From positions 1-64,000 of the forward strand of contig NZ_JYJP01000116.1 in the NCBI RefSeq assembly GCF_001012815.1: a stretch of 64,000 nt of DNA, written 5' to 3'. Below the pieces are notes generated by a model. The model ran no database searches. It worked only from the letters and a program-made list of their open reading frames with translations, and was not told the origin of the DNA. The position numbers and the translations under genes are program-made. Shown piece after piece: positions 19,042-27,719 of the stretch. Positions within the stretch are counted from its first letter, which is position 1. Every line of letters begins with the position of its first letter. This stretch comes from Vibrio mexicanus (GTDB lineage Bacteria > Pseudomonadota > Gammaproteobacteria > Enterobacterales > Vibrionaceae).

Positions 19042-19683
19042 ATGAAAGCATATCAACGTGAGTTTATTGAGTTTGCACTTGAGAAAGAAGTACTAAAGTT
19101 TGGTGAGTTTACTTTAAAGTCAGGCCGTAAGAGCCCTTACTTCTTCAATGCTGGATTGTTTAACACAGGTCGTGATTTAGCGCGTTTAGGTCGTTTTTAC
19201 GCAGCAGCACTAGCCGATTCGGGTATTGAGTTTGACGTGCTATTTGGCCCTGCATATAAAGGCATCCCAATCGCGACAACGACCGCGGTAGCACTGGCCG
19301 ATCACCACGATGTGGACACGCCATACTGTTTTAACCGTAAAGAAGCAAAAGACCATGGTGAAGGTGGCAACCTAGTAGGTAGCGCGCTGGAAGGCCGCAT
19401 CATGCTAGTCGATGATGTGATTACTGCGGGTACGGCAATTCGTGAGTCGATGGAAATCATCCAAGCCAATGGCGCAGACTTAGCGGGTGTTTTAGTTGCA
19501 ATTGATCGTCAAGAGAAGGGTAAAGGTGAACTGTCTGCAATCCAAGAAGTTGAGCGCGACTTTGGCTGTGCAATTATCTCTATTGTTAGCCTGACAGACC
19601 TAGTGACTTACCTAGAAGAGAAAGGCACTGACCCTGTTCACCTAGAAGCAGTAAAAGCGTATCGCGCTCAATACGGCATTTAA
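19042..19683 (+). CDS. pyrE: Orotate phosphoribosyltransferase
   Basis: 213 residues, normal PyrE length: MKAYQREFIEFALEKEVLKFG, KSGRKSPYFFNAG, GPAYKGIPIA, FNRKEAKDHGEGG, and the PRPP loop MLVDDVITAGTAIRES. It makes orotidine 5'-phosphate from orotate and PRPP in pyrimidine synthesis. An AGAGAG ribosome site precedes the ATG. The short leader after the rph hairpin may carry attenuation control, not shown. Confidence 0.97.
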   Translation: MKAYQREFIEFALEKEVLKFGEFTLKSGRKSPYFFNAGLFNTGRDLARLGRFYAAALADSGIEFDVLFGPAYKGIPIATTTAVALADHHDVDTPYCFNRKEAKDHGEGGNLVGSALEGRIMLVDDVITAGTAIRESMEIIQANGADLAGVLVAIDRQEKGKGELSAIQEVERDFGCAIISIVSLTDLVTYLEEKGTDPVHLEAVKAYRAQYGI

Positions 19684-19713
19684 TATCTCGCTTGTAAGCG
19701 GTAAATAAGAAAA

Positions 19714-19747
19714 TGAAAAAGGTTGGTATTGCGCCAACCTTTTTTGT
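19714..19747. terminator. Terminator between pyrE and the acyltransferase gene
   Basis: AAAAAGGTTGG (19716-19726) pairs with CCAACCTTTTT (19734-19744), short loop, T-run after. A-run on the other flank lets it act in both directions between convergent genes. Confidence 0.85.
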
Positions 19748-19764
19748 TGTTTTGATTCGTTCGG

Positions 19765-20715
19765 TTATTTGTATCGAATGCCTTTCTCAGCGTTTTCATC
19801 CGCCATTGTTTTAAAGCGTTTGTGTAGCCACATCCACTGCTCTGGAGCGCGCATGATGATCATCTCAACGTACTTATTCATGTAAGCCGCAGCAGCGACT
19901 TCATCTTTTTGTGGGTAGTCAGCTTCGATGGACTGATCGGCCATAATTTCATACAAGCCATGTTCATTTCTAAAACCTGAGCCAGTTACGATGGCGCACT
20001 TACTGGTGTAGGCCAAAATGCTAGTACCAGTGGTTGTACAGGCATCTTCAACCGCAAAAAAAGGTACAAACACCGACTTGTTACGGCCGTAATCATGATC
20101 GGGTAAGTAGAACAATCGCTCGCCTCTGCGCAGCACGCGAATCATCTGCTTAACGTCTTTACGATCAACCAGCTTATTGCCGTTGTGCGTGCGTCCCCAA
20201 TACTGAATGAAGTTATAAGCAGGATTATTGTGTGGCCTAAACACTCCATACCCACCAATACCTAGCACCCCATAAGCACGGGCGGTAATTTCAAGGTTGA
20301 GTGCATGCACGCAGCACAGTAGGACGCCTTTCCCAGCCTCTGCGTGTTGCTTAAGGACTTCGATGTCTTTCTCGATAATCTGACGCTTAAAACGCCAAGT
20401 GGGCCAGAACCACGTAATACCGGTTTCAATCAAAGCCATGCCAGTATTTTTGAAGTTCTCGTGCACCATATCGTTAACTTCAGATTGCGGTTTGTCTGGA
20501 AAGGCGAGTTCTAAATTACGCTTCGCGACTGCGACTCGCTTTTTACCAAACTTCATTCCCAGTAAGCCAAGACGCTGACCAATATAAAGAAGAATCCGAT
20601 AAGGTAGAACGTTGACCACAATGGCGAGTAAGCCAAAACCCAACCAAACACCCCAGTTTTTAGGGTGCAGTAGCTTTATTGAAAATTGGGGTGCGTCAAA
20701 TTTGTCAGTTGCCAT
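19765..20715 (-). CDS. LpxL/LpxM/LpxN-family late lipid A acyltransferase
   Basis: 316 residues. An N-terminal membrane anchor (about residues 22-40, WGVWLGFGLLAIVVNVLPY) precedes the acyltransferase domain. The HX4E catalytic motif is HALNLE near residue 133, followed by VFRPHNNPAYN and LPDHDYGRNKSVFVPFF. It adds a secondary acyl chain to lipid A at the inner membrane. In V. cholerae acyltransferase genes of this family (including the hydroxyacyltransferase LpxN) lie between pyrE and slmA, the same place, so LpxN is possible; I cannot tell acyl specificity from sequence. A second family member is at 38424-39379. Confidence 0.85.
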   Translation of the reverse strand: MATDKFDAPQFSIKLLHPKNWGVWLGFGLLAIVVNVLPYRILLYIGQRLGLLGMKFGKKRVAVAKRNLELAFPDKPQSEVNDMVHENFKNTGMALIETGITWFWPTWRFKRQIIEKDIEVLKQHAEAGKGVLLCCVHALNLEITARAYGVLGIGGYGVFRPHNNPAYNFIQYWGRTHNGNKLVDRKDVKQMIRVLRRGERLFYLPDHDYGRNKSVFVPFFAVEDACTTTGTSILAYTSKCAIVTGSGFRNEHGLYEIMADQSIEADYPQKDEVAAAAYMNKYVEMIIMRAPEQWMWLHKRFKTMADENAEKGIRYK

Positions 20716-20741
20716 AGTGAGCGTTACTTAAGGTCCGACTT

Positions 20742-21332
20742 TTATTGAATCTGAGCACTGAGTAGTGCCCAATATTCATCGAAGTTAGCCGTTGGTTGAT
20801 ATTTAAAATCTGAACGAACGAAGCGGTTCAAACTGCCTTCTACTTGGCCGAGTAACTGGGCGGCAAGAATGGACTCATCGACAGGGAAAGACTTGCCTTC
20901 GCGCAGCTTTCTCTCGCGGAGAATCTGGCGTAAGGAAGTTTCGATACGTTCAAATAGCTGGTTGATTCGATCGCGCAGTCGCTCGTTTTCGAACATGAGA
21001 GCATGACCGGAAAGAATTCGTGTCAGCCCTGGGTTGCGTTCAGAGAACGCGAGTATCAGTTGCAATACCAGTTGAATGCGGCGAAGCGTGTCTTTTTCTT
21101 CATCTAAAATGCGGTTGATACGCGACATTAAAGACTCTTCGATAAACTCGATCAAGCCTTCAAACATACGCGCTTTGCTCGGAAAGTGGCGGTAAAGTGC
21201 CGCTTCGGAAACTCCAACTTGTTTCGCAAGTTTTGCTGTTGTGATGCGAGAAGCGCCTTCGTTAGACTCTAGCATTTGCGCGAGTGCTTGAAGTATCTCT
21301 TCGCGTCGGTTGGATTTTCTTGTACCGGCCAT
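20742..21332 (-). CDS. slmA: Nucleoid occlusion factor SlmA (TetR family)
   Basis: 196 residues, the SlmA length. N-terminal TetR helix-turn-helix: RREEILQALAQMLES, TTAKLAKQVGVSEAALYRHFPSKARMFEGLIEF. The C-terminal part (VDESILAAQLLGQVEGSLNRFVRSDF) matches SlmA. When bound to its chromosomal sites it blocks FtsZ ring assembly over the nucleoid. It lies between coaBC and the acyltransferase gene in the expected order. Confidence 0.95.
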   Translation of the reverse strand: MAGTRKSNRREEILQALAQMLESNEGASRITTAKLAKQVGVSEAALYRHFPSKARMFEGLIEFIEESLMSRINRILDEEKDTLRRIQLVLQLILAFSERNPGLTRILSGHALMFENERLRDRINQLFERIETSLRQILRERKLREGKSFPVDESILAAQLLGQVEGSLNRFVRSDFKYQPTANFDEYWALLSAQIQ

Positions 21333-21481
21333 GACCCTTTCCTTTTTAGTACGACTCTTATTCGAATGCTTTTTAGTAGTTTATGAATAGACAAACTGGA
21401 TCTGTTCGCTAAGTGGTTAGTTTAGCGAACAGTTTCCTGACATCGAAGTACTAAATTTGAAATGATTGATATGGATAGGAG

Positions 21482-22686
21482 TTATTTGGCTAAATGTTGT
21501 GCGATCTCGTTGATAATCGCGATGCCTTGGGCTGATTTTGAATCGAGTGGCAATGTTTTGTCACCGCCTGACCAGAAGATCGTTAGTGCATTGTCATTAC
21601 TATTGAAACCTTGGCCTTGAATGGACACGTCATTAGCACAAATCATGTCGAGATTTTTTTTCTCAAGCTTGGTGCGAGCGTATTGTTCAACATTTTGTGT
21701 TTCGGCCGCAAAACCTACGGTGAATGGTCGGCTGTCAGTTAATGCTGCAACAGAGGCAATGATATCGGGGTTTTTGACCATAGTGATGGTCATGGTGTCG
21801 GTTTCACCCGTTTTCTTAATCTTCTGTTCTGCGATACTCTCGGCTCGGTAGTCTGCGACCGCCGCACAGCCAATAAATACATCATGTTTAGGCGCATGGT
21901 CCAGTGCAGCTTGGTGCATCTCCAGTGCCGAAGTGACATCCACGCGGGTAACACCAGAAGGGTAGGTAGTCCAACAGGGCCACTAATAAGCGTAACGTCC
22001 GCACCCAACTGCTTTGCGGCTTTTGCTAAGGCAAAGCCCATTTTTCCTGAGCTATGGTTAGTAATATAGCGAACAGGATCGAGCGCCTCTTGTGTAGGGC
22101 CAGCAGTAATTAGAAACGATTTACCTTGTAGTGGCTTAGGTTGAAAGAAGGACTCACAGCGCTCTACAAGCTGCATAGGTTCGAGCATACGGCCTGGGCC
22201 AACGTCTCCACAGGCTTGTTCGCCCGCAGCTGGCCCCCAGATATGCATGCCTCTTCTTGACAGTGTTGCGATGTTCTCTTGAGTCGCGATGTTGCGATAC
22301 ATCTGCTGATTCATTGCTGGAGAGACTGCGATTGGTGAATCGGTAGCTAAAACTAAAGTTGTCAGAAGATCGTTCCCCATGCCTGCAGACATACGTGCAA
22401 TCAAGTCTGCGGTCGCGGGTGCGAGAAGAACCAAATCAGCCCACTTAGCCAGTTCTATGTGTCCCATTGAGGCTTCAGCCGCAGGATCTAGCAAACTATC
22501 GGAGACAGGTCGTCCAGAGACGGCTTGCATGGTGAGTGGCGTGATAAATTCCTTCGCCGCTTTGGTCATCACCACTTGAACTTCTGCGCCACGTTCGATG
22601 AGCCTGCGAGTAAGCTCTGCACATTTATAGGCTGCGATGCCACCACTGATACCAAGCAGGATCTTTTTACCGACAAGAGTTTGCAT
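21482..22686 (-). CDS. coaBC: Phosphopantothenoylcysteine decarboxylase/synthetase CoaBC (one apparent frameshift)
   Basis: Restoring one base in the GGG at 21960-21962 joins 21790-22686 and 21482-21943 into 401 residues, the normal length. The N-terminal CoaC flavoprotein domain has GISGGIAAYKCAELTRRL, the active-site His in SMGHIELAKWADL, and PAMNQQMY. The CoaB domain has ITAGPTQEALDPVRYITNHSSGKMG, restored GLPTPSGVTRVDV, and the KIKK-type loop AEQKIKKTGETD. It catalyses two steps of coenzyme A synthesis and is essential, so the break should be a sequencing artefact. Confidence 0.95.
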
Positions 22687-22787
22687 AATTCTTTTCCTAA
22701 GGCTTTTAAACCATTCATCATCAGTTTTTCTGCGGCCTAAGATACCATGATGATAAAAATGTGGCTAACAGGAAGGATATCGCGTTT

Positions 22788-23462
22788 TTAAATCCATCCA
22801 CGTTCAGCAAAAGAGACGACGTCGCCATCGCCGACGACAAAGTGGTCCAGTATTCGAATGTCCACCAGTTCAAGCGCGTCTGACAACCTGCGTGTTATGC
22901 GTCTATCAGCTTGGCTAGGTTCAGCGACCCCTGACGGGTGATTGTGGGCGAGGATTAACGCGGCAGCATTGAGCTCTAGAGAACGCTTAACCACTTCGCG
23001 TGGATAAACAGAGGCGGCATCTATCGTGCCTTCGAACAATACTTCATCGCGTATGACTCGATGTTGGTTATCCAGAAACAGTATATAGAAGGCCTCTCTT
23101 TGACGATCCCTGAGCACACTCGAAAGATAGAGTTTAGTTTGCTCTGGACTGGTTAAAGCCTCTCCTCGCTTTAATGTTTCCGATAAGTAGCGCTGGGTCA
23201 TCTCCAATACCGCTTGGAGTTGTACGTATTTAGCTTCTCCCAACCCTTTGCGAGCGCAAAATTCTTGCTGACTGGCGGAAAAGAGGTTGCGTAGAGAACC
23301 GAAGTCTTTAATAAGGTGATCGGCTAAGGTGATGACATTCATCCCCTGAGTCCCCGTTCTTAGGAATATGGCTAAAAGTTCAGCATTGGTGAGTGCATGG
23401 GCACCGTGAGAGATGAGTTTTTCTCGTGGCATAGATTCTTTAGGCAGAGAATTCATTGTCAT
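22788..23462 (-). CDS. radC: RadC / JAB-domain DNA repair-associated protein
   Basis: 224 residues from the ATG at 23460-23462, the usual RadC length (an upstream TTG at 23486 would add eight). N-terminal helix-hairpin-helix part: SMPREKLISHGAHALTNAELLAIFLRTGT. C-terminal MPN/JAB part: the metal motif LILAHNHPSGVAEPSQAD with H-H-D. Its true function remains uncertain despite the name. It is divergent from rpmB-rpmG, the standard arrangement. Confidence 0.95.
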   Translation of the reverse strand: MTMNSLPKESMPREKLISHGAHALTNAELLAIFLRTGTQGMNVITLADHLIKDFGSLRNLFSASQQEFCARKGLGEAKYVQLQAVLEMTQRYLSETLKRGEALTSPEQTKLYLSSVLRDRQREAFYILFLDNQHRVIRDEVLFEGTIDAASVYPREVVKRSLELNAAALILAHNHPSGVAEPSQADRRITRRLSDALELVDIRILDHFVVGDGDVVSFAERGWI

Positions 23463-23948
23463 TATTGTTGAAGAAATTTCATCCAACTTTATTCGATCGA
23501 ATGACAGGCAAGGTTTTGCATCGGTAGCAATGCGTTATCGGTAGGCTCTTTAAAGCGTGATTGATGCGTTATGAGCATGAATTGAAAGGATATTTGTCAC
23601 ATATTTCATAACCAGTTAGCACGGCGTCGGCTGGTGGTAAAACGAGGCATGAAATCAAATATGTGCTTTCGCTCAACTTTTAGTTGTTCGAGAAACGAAA
23701 TCTGCTACAATCGCCCGACAATTTTTGAACCTAAATCAGCTCTGCTCAAAAAAAGATCACGAAAACCTGTAAAAAGGATCTGTTCGGGTCTTGAGCAATG
23801 CATGTCAAGTTAGTATAATGCGCGACCTTTGATAGCCTTGTATGGATTTACCATAACGGTTTTTAACCTCGAACTTCTTTAGTTAAGTGAGAGAGAGGTT
23901 CGGCCACCAAGGTTGATATCGAGCTGAAACGATTTGGAGAAGACATTC
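23463..23948. other. Gap between radC and rpmB
   Basis: 486 bases without a gene. It holds the rpmB promoter (23791-23819) and a leader of about 120 bases. I see no other structure that I can name. Confidence 0.45.
23791..23819 (+). promoter_or_regulatory. Sigma-70 promoter of rpmB-rpmG
   Basis: TTGAGC (23791-23796) and TATAAT (23814-23819) with a 17-base spacer, close to the sigma-70 consensus, about 130 bases before the rpmB start. Confidence 0.7.
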
Positions 23949-24185
23949 ATGTCCCGAGTATGCCAAGTAACTGGTAAGCGTCCAGTAACGGGTAACAACC
24001 GTTCACACGCACGAAATGCTACTAAGCGTCGTTTTCTGCCGAACCTACAAACTCATCGTTTCTGGGTAGAGAGCGAAAAACGTTTTGTTAAACTACGTCT
24101 AACTGCTAAAGGCATGCGTATCATTGATAAGAAAGGCATCGATGCTGTTCTTGTTGATATCCGTGCACGTGGCGAAAACGTTTAA
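23949..24185 (+). CDS. rpmB: 50S ribosomal protein L28
   Basis: 78 residues from the ATG at 23949: MSRVCQVTGKRPVTGNNRSH, then RRFLPNLQTHRFWVESEKRF and GIDAVLVDIRARGE. This is a canonical bacterial L28. It is followed by rpmG 13 bases later, with a GAGGA ribosome site between them. Confidence 0.98.
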   Translation: MSRVCQVTGKRPVTGNNRSHARNATKRRFLPNLQTHRFWVESEKRFVKLRLTAKGMRIIDKKGIDAVLVDIRARGENV

Positions 24186-24198
24186 GAGGAATTAAACA

Positions 24199-24366
24199 AT
24201 GGCTAAAGGCATTCGTGAGAAAATCCGTCTAGTATCTTCTGCAGGTACTGGTCACTTCTACACAACTGACAAGAACAAGCGTAACATGCCAGGCAAATTT
24301 GAGATCAAAAAGTTTGATCCAGTAGTACGCCAGCACGTTATGTACAAAGAAGCGAAAATCAAGTAA
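24199..24366 (+). CDS. rpmG: 50S ribosomal protein L33
   Basis: A 55-residue frame from ATG 24199 to TAA 24364-24366: MAKGIREKIRLVSSAGTGHF, YTTDKNKRNMPGKFEIKKFD, PVVRQHVMYKEAKIK. This is a canonical L33 of the type lacking zinc-binding cysteines. It is in the rpmB-rpmG operon and is followed by a terminator. Confidence 0.98.
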   Translation: MAKGIREKIRLVSSAGTGHFYTTDKNKRNMPGKFEIKKFDPVVRQHVMYKEAKIK

Positions 24367-24410
24367 TTGATTGTCACTCTTTGATTCTTCGATGTAGAAG
24401 AAAGAATTAG

Positions 24411-24437
24411 AAAACCCAGCTTAGGCTGGGTTTTTTA
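24411..24437 (+). terminator. Terminator after rpmG
   Basis: AACCCAGC (24413-24420) and GCTGGGTT with the loop TTAG, followed by TTTTTT. Confidence 0.9.
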
Positions 24438-24555
24438 TTGCCTACTATTTGCTGAAACCGTGCTAGGGAAAGAAAAGGGCTTGGGAAAAACTGGCGACTT
24501 ATCCAACGTTAGCTTTTATACTCTACACACAGGTCAACAGGGAAGAGTGCTTTAA

Positions 24556-25038
24556 ATGCGAGTTAGTCCAGCGCGTCGTCGTCGCATGAACAATATTATT
24601 ATCTTATCGGTTATTGCCGCTATGGCACTGTTAAATTTGCCCACCCTGATTAAAACTTACCTGCTCGAAGAGCCGACAAGCCTATATCCCACTTTGTTCG
24701 ACCCTGATCTTAGCTTCAATGCGATCTACTACAATCGTTGGTCTCTGGAAAAACGACCAGAAGGCTGGTTTATCAATGATATTCAAAGCAAGCACGCATC
24801 AGAAGTCGCTGAGCGCTGGGCAAGACTAGAAGGTACAGAAGTGGACGCAGATATGTATTCTCAGCTCGAAGCGTCATTGAGTGCTCCGCAGTCAATAGAA
24901 GTTTGGTTCAAAGATCGCGAAGAGCCCCAAAGGATCACCTTATACAAAACTGATCAGTTCTGGTTGCTGAGAAACTGGCAAGATCAATGGATAGCTATCT
25001 CTGCTTCTGAAGAGCTTCTTTTCCCCAATGTGCAGTAA
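24556..25038 (+). CDS. Conserved hypothetical membrane-anchored protein
   Basis: 160 residues. A basic start (RVSPARRRRMNN) precedes one hydrophobic segment (about residues 13-32), so the rest probably faces the periplasm. The soluble part has NRWSLEKRPEGWFIND and a run of Trp and acidic residues but no motif I know. It sits between rpmG and mutM, where V. cholerae also has an uncharacterised gene. Function unknown. Confidence 0.7.
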   Translation: MRVSPARRRRMNNIIILSVIAAMALLNLPTLIKTYLLEEPTSLYPTLFDPDLSFNAIYYNRWSLEKRPEGWFINDIQSKHASEVAERWARLEGTEVDADMYSQLEASLSAPQSIEVWFKDREEPQRITLYKTDQFWLLRNWQDQWIAISASEELLFPNVQ

Positions 25039-25091
25039 TATAGTTTAGCTAGAACCCTCTTTGCTTATACAGATTGATTCAGGAAGATGTC

Positions 25092-25904
25092 ATGCCAGAG
25101 TTACCAGAAGTAGAAGTGAGTCGTATGGGAATATCCCCACATTTGATTGGTGAAACTATCCAGAGTTTTACCTTTCGTACACCGAAACTTCGTTGGGAAA
25201 TTCCTCAAGAGTTAAAGCAACTCGAAGGACAGGCCATTAAGAGCATTTCTCGACGAGCTAAGTATCTCGTGCTTGAAACTGACGCTGGAAATGCCATTGT
25301 TCACTTAGGTATGTCGGGCTCTTTGCGTGTACTGGATGCTGAATTGCCTCCAAGTAAGCATGACCATGTCGATTTGAAGCTGACCAATGGTAAAGTACTG
25401 CGCTATAACGACCCAAGGCGATTTGGCGCTTGGCTATTCGCACCTGTTGGCGAATCTCATTCTGTGTTTGACAACTGTGGGCCAGAGCCTTTAACCGATG
25501 ACTTCAACGCACAGTACATGTTCGAAAAAGCCAAGAATAAGCGAGTGGCGGTTAAGCAATTCATCATGGATAACAAAATTGTGGTGGGCGTCGGCAACAT
25601 CTACGCCAATGAGTCACTATTTTCTGCGCATATCCATCCCCTGAAGCCGACAATGAGTTTGAGTATAGGGCAATGGGAGGTTTTAGTGGATGACATTAAA
25701 GCAGTGCTTGCTACTGCCATTAAACAAGGTGGAACAACGTTAAAGGATTTTGCACAAGCGGACGGTAAGCCAGGTTACTTTGCCCAAGAGTTGCAAGTCT
25801 ATGGAAAAGCAGGAGAGAACTGCCCAAATTGTGAAACCGCTCTAGAGGAGCAAAAAATTGGGCAGAGGAATACATTTTTTTGTAATCAGTGTCAGAGCTT
25901 ATAG
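25092..25904 (+). CDS. mutM: Formamidopyrimidine-DNA glycosylase (MutM/Fpg)
   Basis: 270 codons from the ATG at 25092, chosen because the catalytic proline must follow Met directly (MPELPEVEVSR). An in-frame start 18 bases upstream would bury it. Other motifs: the lysine in the GMSGSLRV region, NDPRRFGAW, VGVGNIYANESLF, and a C-terminal zinc finger with CPNC and CNQC. It excises oxidised purines such as 8-oxoguanine. It borders the LPS core cluster as in other Vibrio. Confidence 0.97.
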   Translation: MPELPEVEVSRMGISPHLIGETIQSFTFRTPKLRWEIPQELKQLEGQAIKSISRRAKYLVLETDAGNAIVHLGMSGSLRVLDAELPPSKHDHVDLKLTNGKVLRYNDPRRFGAWLFAPVGESHSVFDNCGPEPLTDDFNAQYMFEKAKNKRVAVKQFIMDNKIVVGVGNIYANESLFSAHIHPLKPTMSLSIGQWEVLVDDIKAVLATAIKQGGTTLKDFAQADGKPGYFAQELQVYGKAGENCPNCETALEEQKIGQRNTFFCNQCQSL

Positions 25905-25920
25905 CGATTTTGTAACAGGT

Positions 25921-26688
25921 CTAGCCCTTCCACAGCTTAGTCGGTTTGTATTTTGTACCCAGCATTGCGAGGTGGTAGAAGTTGGTTGCTAGGTTAAGTG
26001 TCATGTTTTTAAGCTTATTGACTATCTTCATTGCTGCAACAAGGTAGTTCTTCTTACCCTTGCGTTTTCTATTGCCGATGATTGATGGTTTGTTACCACC
26101 CCAAAGGCCAGATTGGCACACGCCAAAAATCGGTTGTTTATGGATCCAAGCATTGCGAAGAAAGACGTCGACAGGGTAATCAAAAGTTTGGCTGTGCTCG
26201 ATAAACGCTTTCGCACATTTAGGGGAAATAGCATACCCAGTCATGCATTGAGGGATCTTTAAGTATTTGACCAAGCGTTGCTCATCAAAGCTGCGCACTT
26301 GATAAAACATATCGTGGTTGTCTGCGTTTTCAATACGAATGTAACCACAGTCGTCAATGTGTTTTTCCGCGATTGAAAGAGTTGCAGAGAACATCTTCTC
26401 ATCAATATCAAAGTCATCTTCAAAGATGATTATTGGTTCATTGAGCTCTACACATTTTTGCCACATTAGATAATGGCTTGCATAGCAGCCAAATTCTCCA
26501 ATGGCTGCGGGTCGTCCCATGTTATAGAGGAACTTCTTTTCTCTGCTACGGTCTAGCAGTGGGTGCGTGTCAACTCTTGCGTCCACACCAATAAAGAACT
26601 CAACGTCAAGACTAGCTTTGGCTAAAACTTTTTTAGTGGTTGACTGCCTATTTTCGCAGCCGTTGAGAGTAATACAGTATGCTTTCAT
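25921..26688 (-). CDS. GT25-family LPS glycosyltransferase
   Basis: 255 residues. GT25 (LPS/LOS beta-galactosyltransferase-like) features: N-terminal MKAYCITLNGCENRQ, GEFGCYASHYLMWQKC, the acid motif IIIFEDDFDID, and a late MTGYAISPKCAKAF. The C-terminus is basic with hydrophobic stretches, typical of peripheral inner-membrane attachment. It faces mutM and is divergent from the rest of the core operon. Probably adds a hexose to the LPS core; donor and acceptor unknown. Confidence 0.85.
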   Translation of the reverse strand: MKAYCITLNGCENRQSTTKKVLAKASLDVEFFIGVDARVDTHPLLDRSREKKFLYNMGRPAAIGEFGCYASHYLMWQKCVELNEPIIIFEDDFDIDEKMFSATLSIAEKHIDDCGYIRIENADNHDMFYQVRSFDEQRLVKYLKIPQCMTGYAISPKCAKAFIEHSQTFDYPVDVFLRNAWIHKQPIFGVCQSGLWGGNKPSIIGNRKRKGKKNYLVAAMKIVNKLKNMTLNLATNFYHLAMLGTKYKPTKLWKG

Positions 26689-26960
26689 CAGGTAATTGGT
26701 GAGCTTAGTATATGGGCGACTTTAAGATGTAATGTTACATACACTTATGTTGAGTAAACAAGTTAGCTGATGAAGTTTATAGAAAAAGTTACGAGGCTCT
26801 CACATCGATAATCAACTAGGTGCGTTTGTAGCATAGATATCGTGCGCGGCATGTCGTGGAGTAGTTAACACTTCGTTGCCTCTGATGAGCTTTTTAGTGA
26901 ATGTCCAACAGGCGCAGGGTATAATCGAGCGCTCTTTTTTAGTATTACGGGGTGATAGGT
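26689..26960. other. Divergent gap, probable core-operon promoter region
   Basis: 272 bases between two divergent GT25 genes. A perfect TATAAT at 26920-26925, 35 bases before the ATG at 26961, could be the -10 box of the long plus-strand core operon; no good -35 box is visible. Confidence 0.4.
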
Positions 26961-27719
26961 ATGACGCAGCAGCCTATTGAGCATGTCTTCGTGATTCACG
27001 TAAGTGAAGGTTATGAAGATAGAAAAGCTCATATCGATACACATTTACCACATAGAGGTATCGATAAATTTGAGTACATTTTAGATGGCGACATTAAGGC
27101 TCTATCTCCTGAGGTACTAGCTACTATCTTCAAAGATAGTAAAACAAGCCCCGCAGAGAACTCTTGTTTCTATAAGCACTATCTGGCTTGCAAGCAGGTA
27201 GTGGAGAGAGAGTTGCAATATGCTCTAATCTTTGAAGATGATGTTTTACTCAATGAAGGTTTTTGTAATTCGGTCTTAGAGATTCTCGATGAACTGAAAG
27301 CAGAATCAAATTATTTAGTTAATATCGAAGATGCCTATTTAGCTGTTCCATATCGATTTAGAAATAAAGGCCAAAAAGTTTACCTCGCTAACTACACTAA
27401 AATGTGTGGAGCTTACATTATTGATAACGTGGCAGCTCATAGGTTAGTAGACTTTATTGAACAAAATGGAACCACACTACCTATCGATACCTATCAAAGT
27501 GAATATCGCAATGACATGAAAATTAATATTTATTGGGCTGAGCCTTCCTTAGTGCATCAAGGTAGTAAATCTGGTAGGTTTGAGAGTTCAGTGAATGTGG
27601 AAAAAGAAGGGTTGTTGCAGAGCATTAAATATAGATTAAAGTGCTTTCATAAGAAATATATTTGGTCACACACGAATAAAAGAGTAATTAGAGTTTTTGA
27701 ACATGTTATTAAGTACTAA
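26961..27719 (+). CDS. GT25-family LPS glycosyltransferase
   Basis: 252 residues from ATG 26961 (an upstream GTG at 26952 is possible). Motifs: HVFVIHVSEGYEDRKAHIDTHL, SCFYKHYLACKQVV, the acid motif ALIFEDDVLL, and KMCGAYIIDNVAAHRLV. It is a clear paralogue of the protein at 32218-32964 (same opening and same SCFYKHYL block). It overlaps the next gene by 17 bases. Predicted to act on the LPS core. Confidence 0.85.
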   Translation: MTQQPIEHVFVIHVSEGYEDRKAHIDTHLPHRGIDKFEYILDGDIKALSPEVLATIFKDSKTSPAENSCFYKHYLACKQVVERELQYALIFEDDVLLNEGFCNSVLEILDELKAESNYLVNIEDAYLAVPYRFRNKGQKVYLANYTKMCGAYIIDNVAAHRLVDFIEQNGTTLPIDTYQSEYRNDMKINIYWAEPSLVHQGSKSGRFESSVNVEKEGLLQSIKYRLKCFHKKYIWSHTNKRVIRVFEHVIKY